The notes below the pieces were generated by a model. The model saw nothing but the letters and a program-made list of their open reading frames with translations. It searched no databases and was not told the origin of the DNA. This document shows, piece after piece, positions 8,361-17,537 of a DNA stretch of 64,000 nt; the stretch's first letter is position 1; each line of letters begins with the position of its first letter. Origin of the DNA: Arthrobacter sp. StoSoilB5 (GTDB lineage: Bacteria; Actinomycetota; Actinomycetes; Actinomycetales; Micrococcaceae); NCBI RefSeq assembly GCF_019977235.1, contig NZ_AP024646.1, positions 1,054,001 to 1,118,000 on the forward strand, read 5' to 3'. The translations under genes and the position numbers were made by a program.

Positions 8361-9524
8361 CTAGACGATCATCGTTCCGAACGCGAGGCCAAGCCCATAG
8401 GTGGCGGCCGCAGCGCCCAAGCCGATCGCCAACTGCCGGAAGCCACGGCTCAGCGGTGAGGTTCCGGACAGTAGCCCGACGACGGCGCCAGTCGCCAGGA
8501 GCGCGATCCCCACCAGTACGCCGGCTACTACCAGTGCCGCCACGCCCGTCATGCCAAAAATGAACGGAAGGATCGGCACGATGGCACCGGAAGCGAAGAA
8601 GCAGAAGCTGGACATCGCAGCCCCCCAGGCAGACCCCACGGTTTCATGGTCGTCGGCGGGCTGCTCCTTCTCGGGTTGCAAGGAGAGGCTGGGATCGCAG
8701 TCGCAGCTGAAGAGTCCCATGCGTTCGGCGGCCCGGTGTTCGGCGGCCTCGCGGGTCATGCCGCGAGCCAGGTACACCAGCACGAGCTCGTTGTGCTCAA
8801 TATCCAAGGACGGGGCGGCGGTGAGGGTTGCCTGCGTGGGCAGTGTGGCGCTTAGCAACTCCCGTTGCGACCGGACTGAAACGTACTCGCCGGCACCCAT
8901 GGAAAGGGCGCCGGCCAGCAATCCCGCCACGCCGCTCATGAGTACAACCGGGCTTGGAACGCCCGTTGCGGCCATACCCATGACCAGTGAAAGGTTGCTC
9001 ACCAGGCCATCGTTGGCACCAAAAACAGCGGCACGGAAGGTACCGGAGAGCCTGTTGCGGCCACGGGTGGCAAGGCCCCGGACAACTTCTTCGTGGATTT
9101 GCTCGTCGGCAACCATGGCCGGAGTCGCAGCGGGTTCGGCCCCGTAAGGAGAGCGGCCTTCGGCGCGCTGCGCCAACGCGAGCACGAATACGGAGCCGAA
9201 GTGCCGGGCCAGGAAGCCCAGTATCTGGCTGCGGGTGGAAGCTCCCTTCGGCATTCCGGCGTGTTCTCCGAGGAGCTTGAGCCAGTGTGCCTCGTGTCTT
9301 CCCTCTGCCTCGGCCAAGGCGAGCAGGATCTGGCGTTCTTCGCCGTCGCGACGCTGGGCGAGCTCCCGGTAGACAGCGGCTTCGGCACGCTCGTCAGCCA
9401 GGTATTGACGCCACCGCCTGATGTCCGAGGACGTGGGCCGGCCTGATTGGGGTGGTGTTCCGGATCCGGGGGCGGGGTCCGGAGCGGGGCTCGACGGACC
9501 GTGGGATTCCTGGTGCTTTTGCAC
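8361..9524 (-). CDS. VIT1/CCC1 family transporter with N-terminal ferritin-like domain
   Basis: A 387-aa integral membrane protein predicted to move Fe2+ or Mn2+. Residues about 35-155 form a rubrerythrin/ferritin-like bundle with repeated Glu-rich helices (A-D-E-R-A-E, E-E-R-Q-I, E-A-E-G-R-H-E-A-H), matching the E-x-x-H metal pattern. The CCC1/VIT part follows, with F-G-A-N-D-G-L-V-S-N in the first membrane helix and G-A-G-E-Y-V-S-V after it, then three or four more hydrophobic helices to the C-terminus. Such fusions (MbfA-like) are known to protect bacteria against metal and peroxide stress by exporting iron; export direction is inferred. Start GTG follows AGGAG with 6-nt spacing. Confidence 0.88.
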   Translation of the reverse strand: MQKHQESHGPSSPAPDPAPGSGTPPQSGRPTSSDIRRWRQYLADERAEAAVYRELAQRRDGEERQILLALAEAEGRHEAHWLKLLGEHAGMPKGASTRSQILGFLARHFGSVFVLALAQRAEGRSPYGAEPAATPAMVADEQIHEEVVRGLATRGRNRLSGTFRAAVFGANDGLVSNLSLVMGMAATGVPSPVVLMSGVAGLLAGALSMGAGEYVSVRSQRELLSATLPTQATLTAAPSLDIEHNELVLVYLARGMTREAAEHRAAERMGLFSCDCDPSLSLQPEKEQPADDHETVGSAWGAAMSSFCFFASGAIVPILPFIFGMTGVAALVVAGVLVGIALLATGAVVGLLSGTSPLSRGFRQLAIGLGAAAATYGLGLAFGTMIV

Positions 9525-9801
9525 TTTCTCTCCTGTGCTGGGTGGGGTAGTTGCGGCCCCATTGCACGCCCACTGTACCGCTTATTGGCGCGGATTTTTG
9601 GCCGGTATTCCTTAGTTGGAATGTTCGGCGTGCCTTAATTTCCGGGGTGGAAACACTCTGCTTCGAGCCCTCCTTGGTCCCGTGCCGGCCCTTGCCTTGA
9701 CCGCCTGCGGGCACAGTGCTCAGATGGATAGACAGGGGCGGGGGCCCTCCCCGCACTCGGTCAGCGGGCTGCCTGCCAGCCCACCAGACGGAGGTTGCAG
9801 C

Positions 9802-9996
9802 ATGGATACCACCGAACCGCACGCCAACCACCCGGTACGGGAGACCATCGAGTCGGACCCCGCTTATGACTACAGCGACGACCAGGAAGTCGACGAACCC
9901 TGGGTGGAGGAAATCGACGTCCCGGAAGACGACGAGCGCGTTGTCCCCCTTGACGAAACCGAAGAGTTCCGCGGGGAAGAAGACGAAGAACCCTAG
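9802..9996 (+). CDS. Small acidic hypothetical protein
   Basis: A 64-aa protein, strongly acidic (many Asp/Glu, ending in E-E-D-E-E-P) and without membrane segments or Cys. ATG at 9802 has a clear GGAGG site 8 nt upstream, which is the main evidence that it is translated. Its family is not recognised. Low-complexity acidic small proteins of this kind occur in Micrococcaceae, but no function can be assigned. It sits alone between the VIT1 transporter and a gene-poor stretch. Confidence 0.5.
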   Translation: MDTTEPHANHPVRETIESDPAYDYSDDQEVDEPWVEEIDVPEDDERVVPLDETEEFRGEEDEEP

Positions 9997-10625
9997 GCAG
10001 GGCCTTCTTCACCAAACGTGAAATGACGCTCGAGCCCTGCTGAACACCCGAGCGCTGCAACAGTCACGGTCAGCGTCCTGGACGATTCGCACCAACGCGA
10101 AGGGCGCACGGCCTGGGCCAGCGCCTGCGCAATCAAGCGCGGCTCGGGGTGTCGGAACCGGTGCAGCCCGCCGTTCAGTACCAGCGTCACAGTCCCCAGG
10201 ACAAGGTCGACGCCGGGAATCACCCGCACGGTCCGCGCTTTGGTTTCGGTGGGGATGCCCTGGATGGGGGCGGTAACGCCTTGGCTTGGGGTGGTAACGC
10301 CTTGGTACGGCAAGGACTGTTCCTTTGGGGGAGTGCTCTTGCCCGCTCGGTTGTCTCTGGTCCGGGGCGGGCCGCTTCCTCATCCGAACCACCCTTGAAC
10401 ATGGGGTTGGTGTGTGGCCAGTCGGAGCTTGGCGCCACCTCTCTTGAAGCATGCACCACTGTACTGGAGGAGTGCCGAGTGGAGAAGTAGCGTCCTTGGT
10501 TACCCCCCCTTGTTACGGGGCCTGCTTGTTGTGGGGCCTGCTCTGCGCCTTTTGTGGCCTGGATAGCGCGCAGAGTGGGCCTCGCAACGGGTCCCCGACA
10601 GCACAACGGTCCCCGGACAGAGCAA

Positions 10626-10660
10626 CGGCGGCGCTGCCCCGAAAAGGGGCGGCGCCGCCG
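10626..10660. terminator. 15-bp GC-rich hairpin, terminator-like
   Basis: Bases 10626-10640 pair with 10646-10660 around a GAAAA loop, with a single G-T pair. No U-tract is present, as is common in actinobacterial terminators. No gene reads directly into it, so it may be a relic or end an unrecognised transcript. Confidence 0.5.
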
Positions 10661-10685
10661 TCGAACATTGCTCAGTTCAGTTCGT

Positions 10686-10738
10686 GCCTGATGCCTGAGG
10701 TCTGGTGCCTGAAGCCTGGTGCCTGAAGCCTGGTGCCT
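10686..10738. repeat. Short tandem repeat, 14-bp unit
   Basis: The unit GCCTGAAGCCTGGT occurs twice exactly, preceded by a degenerate copy and followed by a partial one. It lies immediately upstream of the insertion sequence and shows no coding role. Confidence 0.7.
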
Positions 10739-10796
10739 TGTGGCCCTGGGCCGCTAGCTGTACTGAGTCAGGACGTTGGTTACATCGTGAATAGGT

Positions 10797-10850
10797 GAAG
10801 ACCTCTTAGGTTGGTGGTTACCACACACAGCCAACGACTAAGAGGTCTTC
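10797..10850 (+). promoter_or_regulatory. Hairpin that can sequester the transposase ribosome site
   Basis: Bases 10797-10809 (GAAGACCTCTTAG) pair perfectly with 10838-10850, and 10810-10814 with 10831-10835 (2-nt bulge). The right arm contains GAGG and ends at the base before the ATG. Any transcript started outside the element would fold and hide the translation start. This is the logic known for IS10 and IS50 in limiting transposase made from read-through RNA. Confidence 0.75.
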
Positions 10851-11825
10851 ATGTCCCACCGTAATGCCCGCTTGACCCCGACCGGTAGGCGGATCCTTAT
10901 CGAGCGCGTCCTCGCCGGCCGTCCCGTGGCCCATGTGGCCAAAGAAATGGGCATCTCAAGGACCTGCGCGCACCGCTGGATCAGCCGGTACCGCACCCAT
11001 GGCTGGGCCGGCCTCGAGGACCGCAGCTCCCGCCCAAGGTCGTGCCCACACGCGACTTCTGCTGCGCTGGTTGCCGATGTCCTGACCCAGCGCGTGAAGC
11101 ACCGCGAAGGGCCAGCGGGCCTGGCAGCCCGGTGCGGGACGAGCGCCCGGACGGTCTCCCGGATTCTGACCCGCGCGGGTATGCCCCGGCTGTGGGACCT
11201 GGACCCGGTGACCGGGGAACGGATCCGGGCATCCCGTGCCACGGACCGCCGGTACGAGCGCGACGCTCCCGGAGACATGATCCACATCGACGTCAAGAAA
11301 CTAGGCCGGATTCCCGACGGCGGAGGCTGGCGGGCAGACCCGAACCAATCCGCCCGCAACCACTCAACAGGCCATACAAGGGTCGGTTTCGACTACGTCC
11401 ACGTGGCCGTCGATGACCACACTCGTCTGGCCTACGCCGAGGTCCTGCCCGACGAGAAAGGCCCGACCTGCGCAGGGTTCCTCACCCGGGCCGCAGCGGC
11501 CATGGCAGCCAACGGCGCGCCAGTCAGACGGGTCATGACCGACAACGCCTTTGCCTACCGGTTATCGAAAGATTTCCAGGACGCACTCGCTGCACTGGGC
11601 GCCAAGCACGTCCTGATCAAACCCCGCCATCCCTGGCAGAACGGCAAAGCAGAACGCTTCAACCGCACCCTTCAAGAAGGCTGGGCCTACCGGCAACCAT
11701 TCACTTCCAACCAGGCCCGGACAGACGCCCTGCAGCCATGGCTAGACTTCTACAACAACCACCGGCCGCACGGCAGCCTCGGAGGCAAACCACCCATCAG
11801 CAGGTGCAAACAACCTACTGACTGA
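10851..11825 (+). CDS. IS481-family DDE transposase
   Basis: A 324-aa transposase. The N-terminal part (about 1-95) is a helix-turn-helix DNA-binding region (V-A-K-E-M-G-I-S-R-T-C-A-H-R-W). The rve-type catalytic core follows, with Asp in V-A-V-D-D-H-T-R near 190, Asp in V-M-T-D-N-A-F near 228 and Glu in N-G-K-A-E-R-F-N-R near 264. The D-(about 60)-D-35-E spacing and N-x-x-R-P-H-x-x-L-G ending are typical of IS481. No frameshift or internal stop is visible. The start ATG is buried in an upstream hairpin. Confidence 0.95.
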   Translation: MSHRNARLTPTGRRILIERVLAGRPVAHVAKEMGISRTCAHRWISRYRTHGWAGLEDRSSRPRSCPHATSAALVADVLTQRVKHREGPAGLAARCGTSARTVSRILTRAGMPRLWDLDPVTGERIRASRATDRRYERDAPGDMIHIDVKKLGRIPDGGGWRADPNQSARNHSTGHTRVGFDYVHVAVDDHTRLAYAEVLPDEKGPTCAGFLTRAAAAMAANGAPVRRVMTDNAFAYRLSKDFQDALAALGAKHVLIKPRHPWQNGKAERFNRTLQEGWAYRQPFTSNQARTDALQPWLDFYNNHRPHGSLGGKPPISRCKQPTD

Positions 11826-11831
11826 GTACAG

Positions 11832-13373
11832 CTAGCTGGCGGTGTGGCTGCTGACCGGGTGGGCTTCCAGGGGCAATTCCTCCGAGACGGCACCGGCCAC
11901 CCGCTTGTCCCAAGCAGCCCGGACTTCTGGTGCAGTGGGAGGCGTGAGGAGCGAAATCACGACGTATGCCACGAACGAGGCCGCCAGGCCGTAGTAGATA
12001 GGTTCGTTGGCGTAGACGCCATCCGCGCTCGGAATGACTCCAATGGCGAACAGAATCAGCAAGGTCAGGGTCAGGACCGAGCCCACTGCCATGGACCATG
12101 CAGCAGCGATACCGGTTCCGCGCTTCCACACGAGGCCTCCGAGAATCGCGACCAGGAGGCCGCCCACGAGGATGTCGTAGGCAATGGTGAGGGCAACAAC
12201 TACGTCCTGCGCAGCCATGGAGATCAGGACAGCAACGATGCCCAGGCCAAGAACCCAGTAACGGTTGGCCTTGACGTCGTGCTCGGGGTTTTCCGTGTCG
12301 TCCGTGTTGATGGTCTTGCCGAACCAGCTGGCCACGAAGGGAACAACATCTGCGCGTGCCACCGTGGCGGCGGCAATAAGGGCGCCGGAAGCGGTGGACA
12401 TCATGGCTGCAACAGCGGCCGCCATGACAAGGCCGCCGATGCCGATGGGCAGAATGTGGGTTGCCACCTCGGCGTAGACCACGTCCTTGCCAAGGTTGGC
12501 GACATCGATGTTGGGCAGTGCTACCCGGGCGGCAAGGCCGATCAGGGCGCCAGCCACGCCGTACAGGATGCAGTAAACGCCGGCCGTTGCTCCGCCCCAG
12601 CGTGCGACCTTGGCAGTCTTGGCGGTGAAGACGCGCTGCCAGATGTCCTGGCCGATCAGAAGTCCCAGTGTGTACACAACGAAGTACGTGATGATGGTCT
12701 GGACGCCGATTCCGTCGATCTGGAAGAAGCTCGCATCGACGCGCTCACGGATGCCGTCGAGTCCTCCGGCTGCGTTCATGACGAACGGAAGCATCAGGAA
12801 GAAGATGCCCACGGTCTTGATGATGAACTGGACCTGGTCGGCCAGGGTGATGGACCACATGCCACCGATGGTCGAGTAGACAAGCACGATTGCACCGCCG
12901 ACGGCGATCGCCATCCAGCGTTCCCAGTCGAAGAGGACGACGAAGATGGTTGCGTATGCACCGGTGGACGTGGCGCACAGCATGAGGGTGTAAGCCAGCA
13001 TCACAATTCCGGATGTCTGTGTGGCCTTGCTGCCGTAGCGAAGGCTCAACATTTGCGAGACCGTGTAGATCTTCAGGCGCTGGATGGTGCCGGCGAAAAG
13101 CAGGCTCAGGAGGAGGACGCCGGCGCCGATCGCGACTACGAGCCACATGCCTGAAATGCCGAACTTGTAGCCCAGGCCCACGCCGCCGACGGTGGATGCG
13201 CCACCAAGGACAACTGCGGCCATGGTGCCTGTGTAAAGGAAGGGACCCAGGCGGCGGCCGGCCACCAGGAAGTCGCTGTTGTTCTTGGTGCGGGACTTGC
13301 CCCACCAGCCGAATGCCAGCATGGCAAGCAGGTACACCACCACAATGGCGATGTTTATGAACGAAGAGTCCAT
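11832..13373 (-). CDS. Sodium:solute symporter (SSS family)
   Basis: A 513-aa membrane protein with about 13 hydrophobic segments. S-D-F-L-V-A-G-R-R-L-G-P near residue 33 is the SSS signature found in proline, pantothenate and urea/polyamine carriers; the A-x-x-S-T-A-S-G-A-L pattern near 340 is the Na+-site region. The start is ATG 13373, 8 nt after AAGGAG; the longer open frame upstream runs through the promoter region and is rejected. The TAG stop lies within the IS481 target duplication, so the element landed exactly at the gene end without changing the protein. It is divergent from a PuuR-like regulator, which points to an amine or amino-acid substrate (inference). Confidence 0.87.
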   Translation of the reverse strand: MDSSFINIAIVVVYLLAMLAFGWWGKSRTKNNSDFLVAGRRLGPFLYTGTMAAVVLGGASTVGGVGLGYKFGISGMWLVVAIGAGVLLLSLLFAGTIQRLKIYTVSQMLSLRYGSKATQTSGIVMLAYTLMLCATSTGAYATIFVVLFDWERWMAIAVGGAIVLVYSTIGGMWSITLADQVQFIIKTVGIFFLMLPFVMNAAGGLDGIRERVDASFFQIDGIGVQTIITYFVVYTLGLLIGQDIWQRVFTAKTAKVARWGGATAGVYCILYGVAGALIGLAARVALPNIDVANLGKDVVYAEVATHILPIGIGGLVMAAAVAAMMSTASGALIAAATVARADVVPFVASWFGKTINTDDTENPEHDVKANRYWVLGLGIVAVLISMAAQDVVVALTIAYDILVGGLLVAILGGLVWKRGTGIAAAWSMAVGSVLTLTLLILFAIGVIPSADGVYANEPIYYGLAASFVAYVVISLLTPPTAPEVRAAWDKRVAGAVSEELPLEAHPVSSHTAS

Positions 13374-13471
13374 GAGTGGCTCCTTGGAGCTGATGCACGA
13401 AGGTTGGGGTTTTCGACGATACGCCTGGGAAGCGTCGAAGTCTCCGTGCTGATGATTGGAGATTGGTTTTG

Positions 13472-13501
13472 GTGTTGTGTGCCTCACAGACAACACTTGT
13501 T
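13472..13501. promoter_or_regulatory. Candidate operator of the XRE-cupin regulator
   Basis: GTGTTGT (13472-13478) and ACAACAC (13490-13496) form a perfect inverted repeat with an 11-bp centre, in the 268-bp region between the symporter and the regulator. On the minus strand 13491-13501 reads AACAAGTGTTG. A one-mismatch copy (AACAAGTGATG, 16376-16386) lies in the APC permease/agmatinase intergenic region. Binding is inferred. Confidence 0.5.
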
Positions 13502-13641
13502 GCCTATGAGGATATGTTGTGATCGGAGTAACAGTCAAGGGGCTTTGGTCATCGTGGGGCTGTTGGTGGCTCCCACAGCCCGTGCTGCCGCTACTATTGC
13601 TGCAATGACAGGGCCCAATGACAGGCCTGAAAGGTTCGTGA

Positions 13642-14217
13642 ATGAAGGCTCTCCCCGTTGAACCAAGCAACGTTCCCGTTGCTATCGGTTCCAGAATCCG
13701 CGCAGCCCGCCAGGCGCAGCGCCTCACCATCGAGCAAGTGGCGGACGCTACTGGGCTGACCAAGGGTTTCCTCAGCCGCGTCGAGAGGGACCTGACATCA
13801 CCGTCGGTCGCTTCGCTCGTAACCCTTTGCCAGGTCCTGTCCGTCTCGGTGGGTGACTTGTTTGCCGCCCCGGAAACCCACCTGACCAGGCGTGACGACG
13901 GTCCGCGGATTTCCCTGGGTGGCCAGGGCATCGTGGAGCGCCTATTGACTGCCCGGTCAGAACGTCGCCTGCAGATCCTCCAGGCCACCATCGAGCCTCG
14001 GGGCCGTGGTGAGAACGAGCTCTATGCGGTGGACTGCGATGTTGACGTTCTCCATGTGGTCAAGGGGCGCATCAAGCTCATCCTGACCAACGAGGAGTAC
14101 GACCTCGAAGAAGGGGACACCCTCTCCTTCCCGGGCCGCGAACCCCACACGTGGATCAATCCCACGGACGAAACCGTCGAGGTGCTCTGGGTTCTGGTGC
14201 CCGCAGCGAGTCGGTAG
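13642..14217 (+). CDS. XRE-family regulator with cupin domain (PuuR-like)
   Basis: A 191-aa protein with an N-terminal XRE helix-turn-helix (about 15-70; S-R-I-R-A-A-R-Q and G-L-T-K-G-F-L-S-R-V-E-R) and a C-terminal cupin_2 barrel (about 115-188; E-E-G-D-T-L-S-F-P-G and P-H-T-W). Size and layout match PuuR and related repressors that sense polyamines or amino-acid derivatives through the cupin. It is divergent from the SSS symporter and convergent with the APC permease, and lies 2.3 kb from the agmatinase gene, so local control of amine uptake and breakdown is likely (inference). ATG 13642 is preceded by AAAGG with 7-nt spacing. Confidence 0.88.
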   Translation: MKALPVEPSNVPVAIGSRIRAARQAQRLTIEQVADATGLTKGFLSRVERDLTSPSVASLVTLCQVLSVSVGDLFAAPETHLTRRDDGPRISLGGQGIVERLLTARSERRLQILQATIEPRGRGENELYAVDCDVDVLHVVKGRIKLILTNEEYDLEEGDTLSFPGREPHTWINPTDETVEVLWVLVPAASR

Positions 14218-14232
14218 CCCCCGCGAGAGGGG

Positions 14233-16206
14233 TCAGCCCACGTGGACCCAGGGGCGCCGGGTGATGTCCGGCTCAGCCTCACGCAGTACCTCGCGGGTCA
14301 CGGGCGCGATCTCGCCCTCGCCGAAGAACAGGAACTTGCTGAGGTTGGAAATCGGGTTGCCCTCGGTCCAGCGGAAGTAGATGTGCGGCATGAAACCGGT
14401 CACGTCGCGGATGTGCAGCAGGACGGCGGCCAAGGTGTTGGGCACGTTGTTGCTGTGGACTTCCAGGATCTTGAAGCCATGCCGTTTCTTGCCCACTACC
14501 TGAAGCTCCTGCTCGAAGTCTGAGCTGTCGTCCACGATGATCTCGATGAACACCGCATCGCAATCCACCGGCAGGTGGTTGGCCTGCTGCGCGTGCTGGA
14601 GCTTCTCCCGGTAGCGTCCGGCGCTAAGGTGCTTGGGCTCATGCGCGATGATCCGGACAGGTCCTTCGGCGTGATTTGCCGTGAATTCGAGTGCAGCCTG
14701 GTCCATCTTGATATGCGTGGCACGGAGTTCGAAGGCACGTCGGATGCGGGAAATGAAGCTCACCGCCATGATTCCCAGGATGAACAGTGCGGCGATCTTC
14801 AGGCCGTCAGGGCGCTCGATCGAGTTGACCACGGTGGTGTAGATGAAAACCAGGGAAACCACTCCGAAGCCGATGAACTGTGCCCGCTGCTTCTTTCGCC
14901 GGGCAGAGAGTGTCACAGCGATGGAGGCGGACGTGATCAAGACGAGTACGCCCGTGGCATAGGCGCCACCCTGGGCGTTGACGTCGGCTTGGAAAATAAT
15001 CGTGACGATGAAGGCGATGACGGTGAACACCAGGACGAGCGGCCGCAGTGCACGGACCCAGGCAGGAGCCATGCCATAGCGCGGTAGGTACCTTGGGACC
15101 AGGTTCAGCAGCCCCGCCATGGCCGAGGCTCCGGCGAACCACAGGATAGCGATGGTGCTGACGTCGTACACCGTGCCAAATCCGTCTCCCAGGAACTTGT
15201 GGGCGAGGAAAGCGAGGGCGCGTCCATCAGCCTTGCCGCCTGGTTGGAATTCCGAGGCTGGGATCAGCATGACGGTGGTGAAGCTGGACGTGATGAGGAA
15301 TGAGCTCATGATGATGGCCGCGGTGGTCAGGAGCTTGTGGGCTCCCTTGATCCGCCCCGCTGGATTGGCCTCGGTGTCCGATGCATATCCCTTGATCTGG
15401 GGCATGACTGCGACGCCGGTCTCGAATCCCGAAAGGCCAAGGGCCAACCTCGGGAACACCAGAAGTGCAAGGGCAATCATCAGGATGGGATCGCCGTGGG
15501 ATGTGTTCAGCGCAGTCCACCAATCAGAAATGACCCGGGACTCCGTGAACACATGGCCGATAGAGACGACGACCACCACGAGATTGAGCACGAGGAATGC
15601 GGCAACCAGCACGACGGCCACGTTGATGGCTTCCTTGAATCCGCGCAGGAAGACGATGCCGAGTCCTGCAATCAGGGCCAGCGTGATGATCACATGCTGG
15701 CCTTCCAGGAAGTGCGGAGCGAAGGGGTTCTCGATCAGGTGGGCCGTGGCATCCGCGGCGGAGAGGGTGATGGTGATCATGAAGTCCGTGGCTGCAAACC
15801 CGAGGAGCGCCAGGACGAACAACTTGCCGCCCCATCGGGGAAGGAGGCGCTCCAGCATGGCAATGGAACCTTCGCCACGAGGACTTTCCCTGGCAACGCG
15901 CCGATACACGGGTAATGCGCCTGCCAAGGTGACGAAGACCAGGAGCAGCGTGGCCAACGGCGACAGTAATCCGGCAGCCAGCGCCGCGATTGCAGGCTGG
16001 TAGCCCAGTGTTGAGAAGTAGTCCAGGCCCGTCAGGCACATGACCTTCCACCACGCCTGGGGTTTGTGGGCTTCCGCTGGCCGTCCGTGGGGACCTTGCC
16101 GTTTGCCCGAGGTGTCCGGCATTCCTTCCAGCAGCCACGATTTGAGGTGGAATGCCTTTTTGGGCCGGTCGGTAGGGTCGGCCGGCGGCCTCGTCAGGGT
16201 GGTCAC
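14233..16206 (-). CDS. APC-superfamily permease with C-terminal soluble domain
   Basis: About 657 aa. An N-terminal cytoplasmic stretch (about 55 aa) leads into about 12 membrane helices ([19 protein letters not shown] is the first). A hydrophilic C-terminal domain of about 170 residues follows, of mixed alpha/beta character. Amino-acid or K+ transport of the APC type is likely; the layout (APC core plus soluble tail) recalls KUP/KimA potassium importers, but the sequence is not close enough to decide. GTG 16206 is preferred as the start because AAGGAA lies 5 nt ahead; the upstream extension lacks a ribosome site. Neighbours suggest an amino-acid or amine substrate. Confidence 0.78.
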   Translation of the reverse strand: MTTLTRPPADPTDRPKKAFHLKSWLLEGMPDTSGKRQGPHGRPAEAHKPQAWWKVMCLTGLDYFSTLGYQPAIAALAAGLLSPLATLLLVFVTLAGALPVYRRVARESPRGEGSIAMLERLLPRWGGKLFVLALLGFAATDFMITITLSAADATAHLIENPFAPHFLEGQHVIITLALIAGLGIVFLRGFKEAINVAVVLVAAFLVLNLVVVVVSIGHVFTESRVISDWWTALNTSHGDPILMIALALLVFPRLALGLSGFETGVAVMPQIKGYASDTEANPAGRIKGAHKLLTTAAIIMSSFLITSSFTTVMLIPASEFQPGGKADGRALAFLAHKFLGDGFGTVYDVSTIAILWFAGASAMAGLLNLVPRYLPRYGMAPAWVRALRPLVLVFTVIAFIVTIIFQADVNAQGGAYATGVLVLITSASIAVTLSARRKKQRAQFIGFGVVSLVFIYTTVVNSIERPDGLKIAALFILGIMAVSFISRIRRAFELRATHIKMDQAALEFTANHAEGPVRIIAHEPKHLSAGRYREKLQHAQQANHLPVDCDAVFIEIIVDDSSDFEQELQVVGKKRHGFKILEVHSNNVPNTLAAVLLHIRDVTGFMPHIYFRWTEGNPISNLSKFLFFGEGEIAPVTREVLREAEPDITRRPWVHVG

Positions 16207-16375
16207 GGTTTCCTTTCGTGCAGCAGGGTGCTGCCCACGCAAGGAGCGTATGGCCGCCTTCCACGCCCCGACCCCCGTTTTTATGGAATCTTTACGCCCG
16301 ATGTGACAGGCATCTCACCTCCGCCTGCCGCCGCACTGTGCTTTTGTCTGCCACCGCAGAAAACGAAAGGTTGTA

Positions 16376-16386
16376 AACAAGTGATG
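16376..16386. promoter_or_regulatory. AACAAGTGATG element upstream of the agmatinase
   Basis: Ten of eleven bases match the element at 13491-13501 in the regulator/symporter promoter. It overlaps a short palindrome TTGTAAACAA (16371-16380) and lies between the divergent APC permease and agmatinase genes. It may link this promoter to the XRE-cupin regulator. Confidence 0.4.
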
Positions 16387-16466
16387 CTTATTAGGAAACT
16401 TTGAGTGTATGATGGGTGTCACAGTTACTGATTCATCTCGACCTATCCACTAAGGAGTGGCGCATT

Positions 16467-17537
16467 TTGGAAGAGCTCCGCATTGAGGCCAACGGGAACC
16501 TCGGTCCCATCGATTCGTCCCGCATCCCGCGCTACGCCGGTGCCGCCACCTACGCCCGCCTGCCCCGCTTGGACCAGGTGTCCAAAGCTGACGTCACGGT
16601 GGTCGGCGTACCTTTCGACTCCGGCGTTTCCTACCGTCCCGGCGCCCGCTTCGGCGCGAACCATGTCCGTGAGGCCAGCCGCCTCCTGCGCCCGTACAAT
16701 CCTGCCTGGGACGTCAGCCCGTTCGAGAACATCCAGGTGGCCGATGCCGGTGATATGGCGGTAAACCCGTTCAACATCAACGAGGCCATCGAGACCATCC
16801 AGCAGAACGCGCTGGACCTCACGGCCAACGGCAGCAAGCTCGTCACACTCGGTGGCGACCACACCATCGCACTGCCCTTGCTCAGGGCAGCCGCAGAGCG
16901 CGCGGGGGAACCCGTAGCCATGCTGCACTTCGACGCCCACCTGGACACCTGGGACACCTACTTCGGCGCTGAATACACACACGGAACGCCATTCCGCCGC
17001 GCGGTCGAGGAAGGCATCCTGGACACGGAGGCCATCAGCCACGTGGGTACCCGCGGTCCGCTGTACGGCAAGAAGGACCTCGACGACGACCACCGCTTCG
17101 GGTTCGGAATCGTCACCTCCGCCGACGTCTACTACCAGGGCGTCCTTGAGACAGTGGCCAAGATCCGCGACCGCATCGGAAAACGTCCGCTGTACATTTC
17201 CGTGGACATTGACGTCCTGGATCCGGCACACGCTCCCGGCACCGGCACGCCTGAGGCCGGCGGCATCACCAGTCGCGAACTCCTCGAAATCATCCGTGGC
17301 TTCCGCGGCATGAACCTCGTGGGTGCGGACATCGTCGAAGTTGCTCCGGCATATGACCACGCTGAGATCACGGGCGTCGCCGGCAGCCACGTTGCCTATG
17401 AACTGGTGACCCTCATGGCGGACAACGCCGTGGAGGGCGACCGTCTCGGTGCACCGAACGGCTACGCACAGCAGGCCCTCGGTGCCCGCATTGCAGAACT
17501 CGCCCAGGCAACCGGCGCCGCGGGAGAGGCGCGATGA
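16467..17537 (+). CDS. Agmatinase-family ureohydrolase (agmatinase or guanidinobutyrase)
   Basis: A 356-aa enzyme of the arginase/agmatinase fold that releases urea from a guanidino compound. All manganese motifs are present: L-G-G-D-H-T near residue 130, H-F-D-A-H-L-D near 153, and [14 protein letters not shown] near 250. The start is TTG 16467, 9 nt after AAGGAG (16452-16457); the GTG further upstream has no ribosome site. The gene overlaps the ThDP enzyme by ATGA, so the two are translationally coupled. Pairing with a ThDP decarboxylase favours 4-guanidinobutyrase in the arginine transaminase route over agmatinase, but motifs alone do not separate these substrates. Confidence 0.88.
   Translation: MEELRIEANGNLGPIDSSRIPRYAGAATYARLPRLDQVSKADVTVVGVPFDSGVSYRPGARFGANHVREASRLLRPYNPAWDVSPFENIQVADAGDMAVNPFNINEAIETIQQNALDLTANGSKLVTLGGDHTIALPLLRAAAERAGEPVAMLHFDAHLDTWDTYFGAEYTHGTPFRRAVEEGILDTEAISHVGTRGPLYGKKDLDDDHRFGFGIVTSADVYYQGVLETVAKIRDRIGKRPLYISVDIDVLDPAHAPGTGTPEAGGITSRELLEIIRGFRGMNLVGADIVEVAPAYDHAEITGVAGSHVAYELVTLMADNAVEGDRLGAPNGYAQQALGARIAELAQATGAAGEAR

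Larger units (their letters stand above)
9997..10752. other. Gene-poor stretch with no convincing gene
   Basis: About 750 bp. A minus-strand frame at 9993-10313 (106 codons, TTG start behind AAAGGA) is possible but lacks recognisable domains. Two near-identical GGTAACGCCTTGG segments fall at its N-terminus. The rest has overlapping high-GC frames without ribosome sites. The stretch also holds a strong hairpin (10626-10660) and a short tandem repeat (10686-10738). Confidence 0.4.
10753..11836 (+). mobile_element. IS481-family insertion sequence with 6-bp target duplication
   Basis: The element spans 10759-11830 (1072 bp). Terminal inverted repeats begin TGTACTGAGTCAG at the left and TGTACTCAGTCAG (reverse complement) at the right; 22 of the outer 28 positions match. 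Both ends are flanked by GCTAGC (10753-10758 and 11831-11836), read as the target duplication. GCTAGC is itself palindromic, so a boundary shift cannot be excluded. The single transposase gene is intact, so the element is probably functional or recent. Confidence 0.9.

Noticed and set aside
9993..10313. 106-codon minus-strand frame with TTG start
   Set aside because: A weak AAAGGA precedes it, but there is no domain or clear codon pattern and it overlaps the acidic gene. Kept only as a note in the gene-poor stretch.
11832..13991. 719-codon version of the symporter gene
   Set aside because: The extra N-terminal 206 codons cover the intergenic region and overlap the regulator gene; ATG 13373 has a strong AAGGAG.
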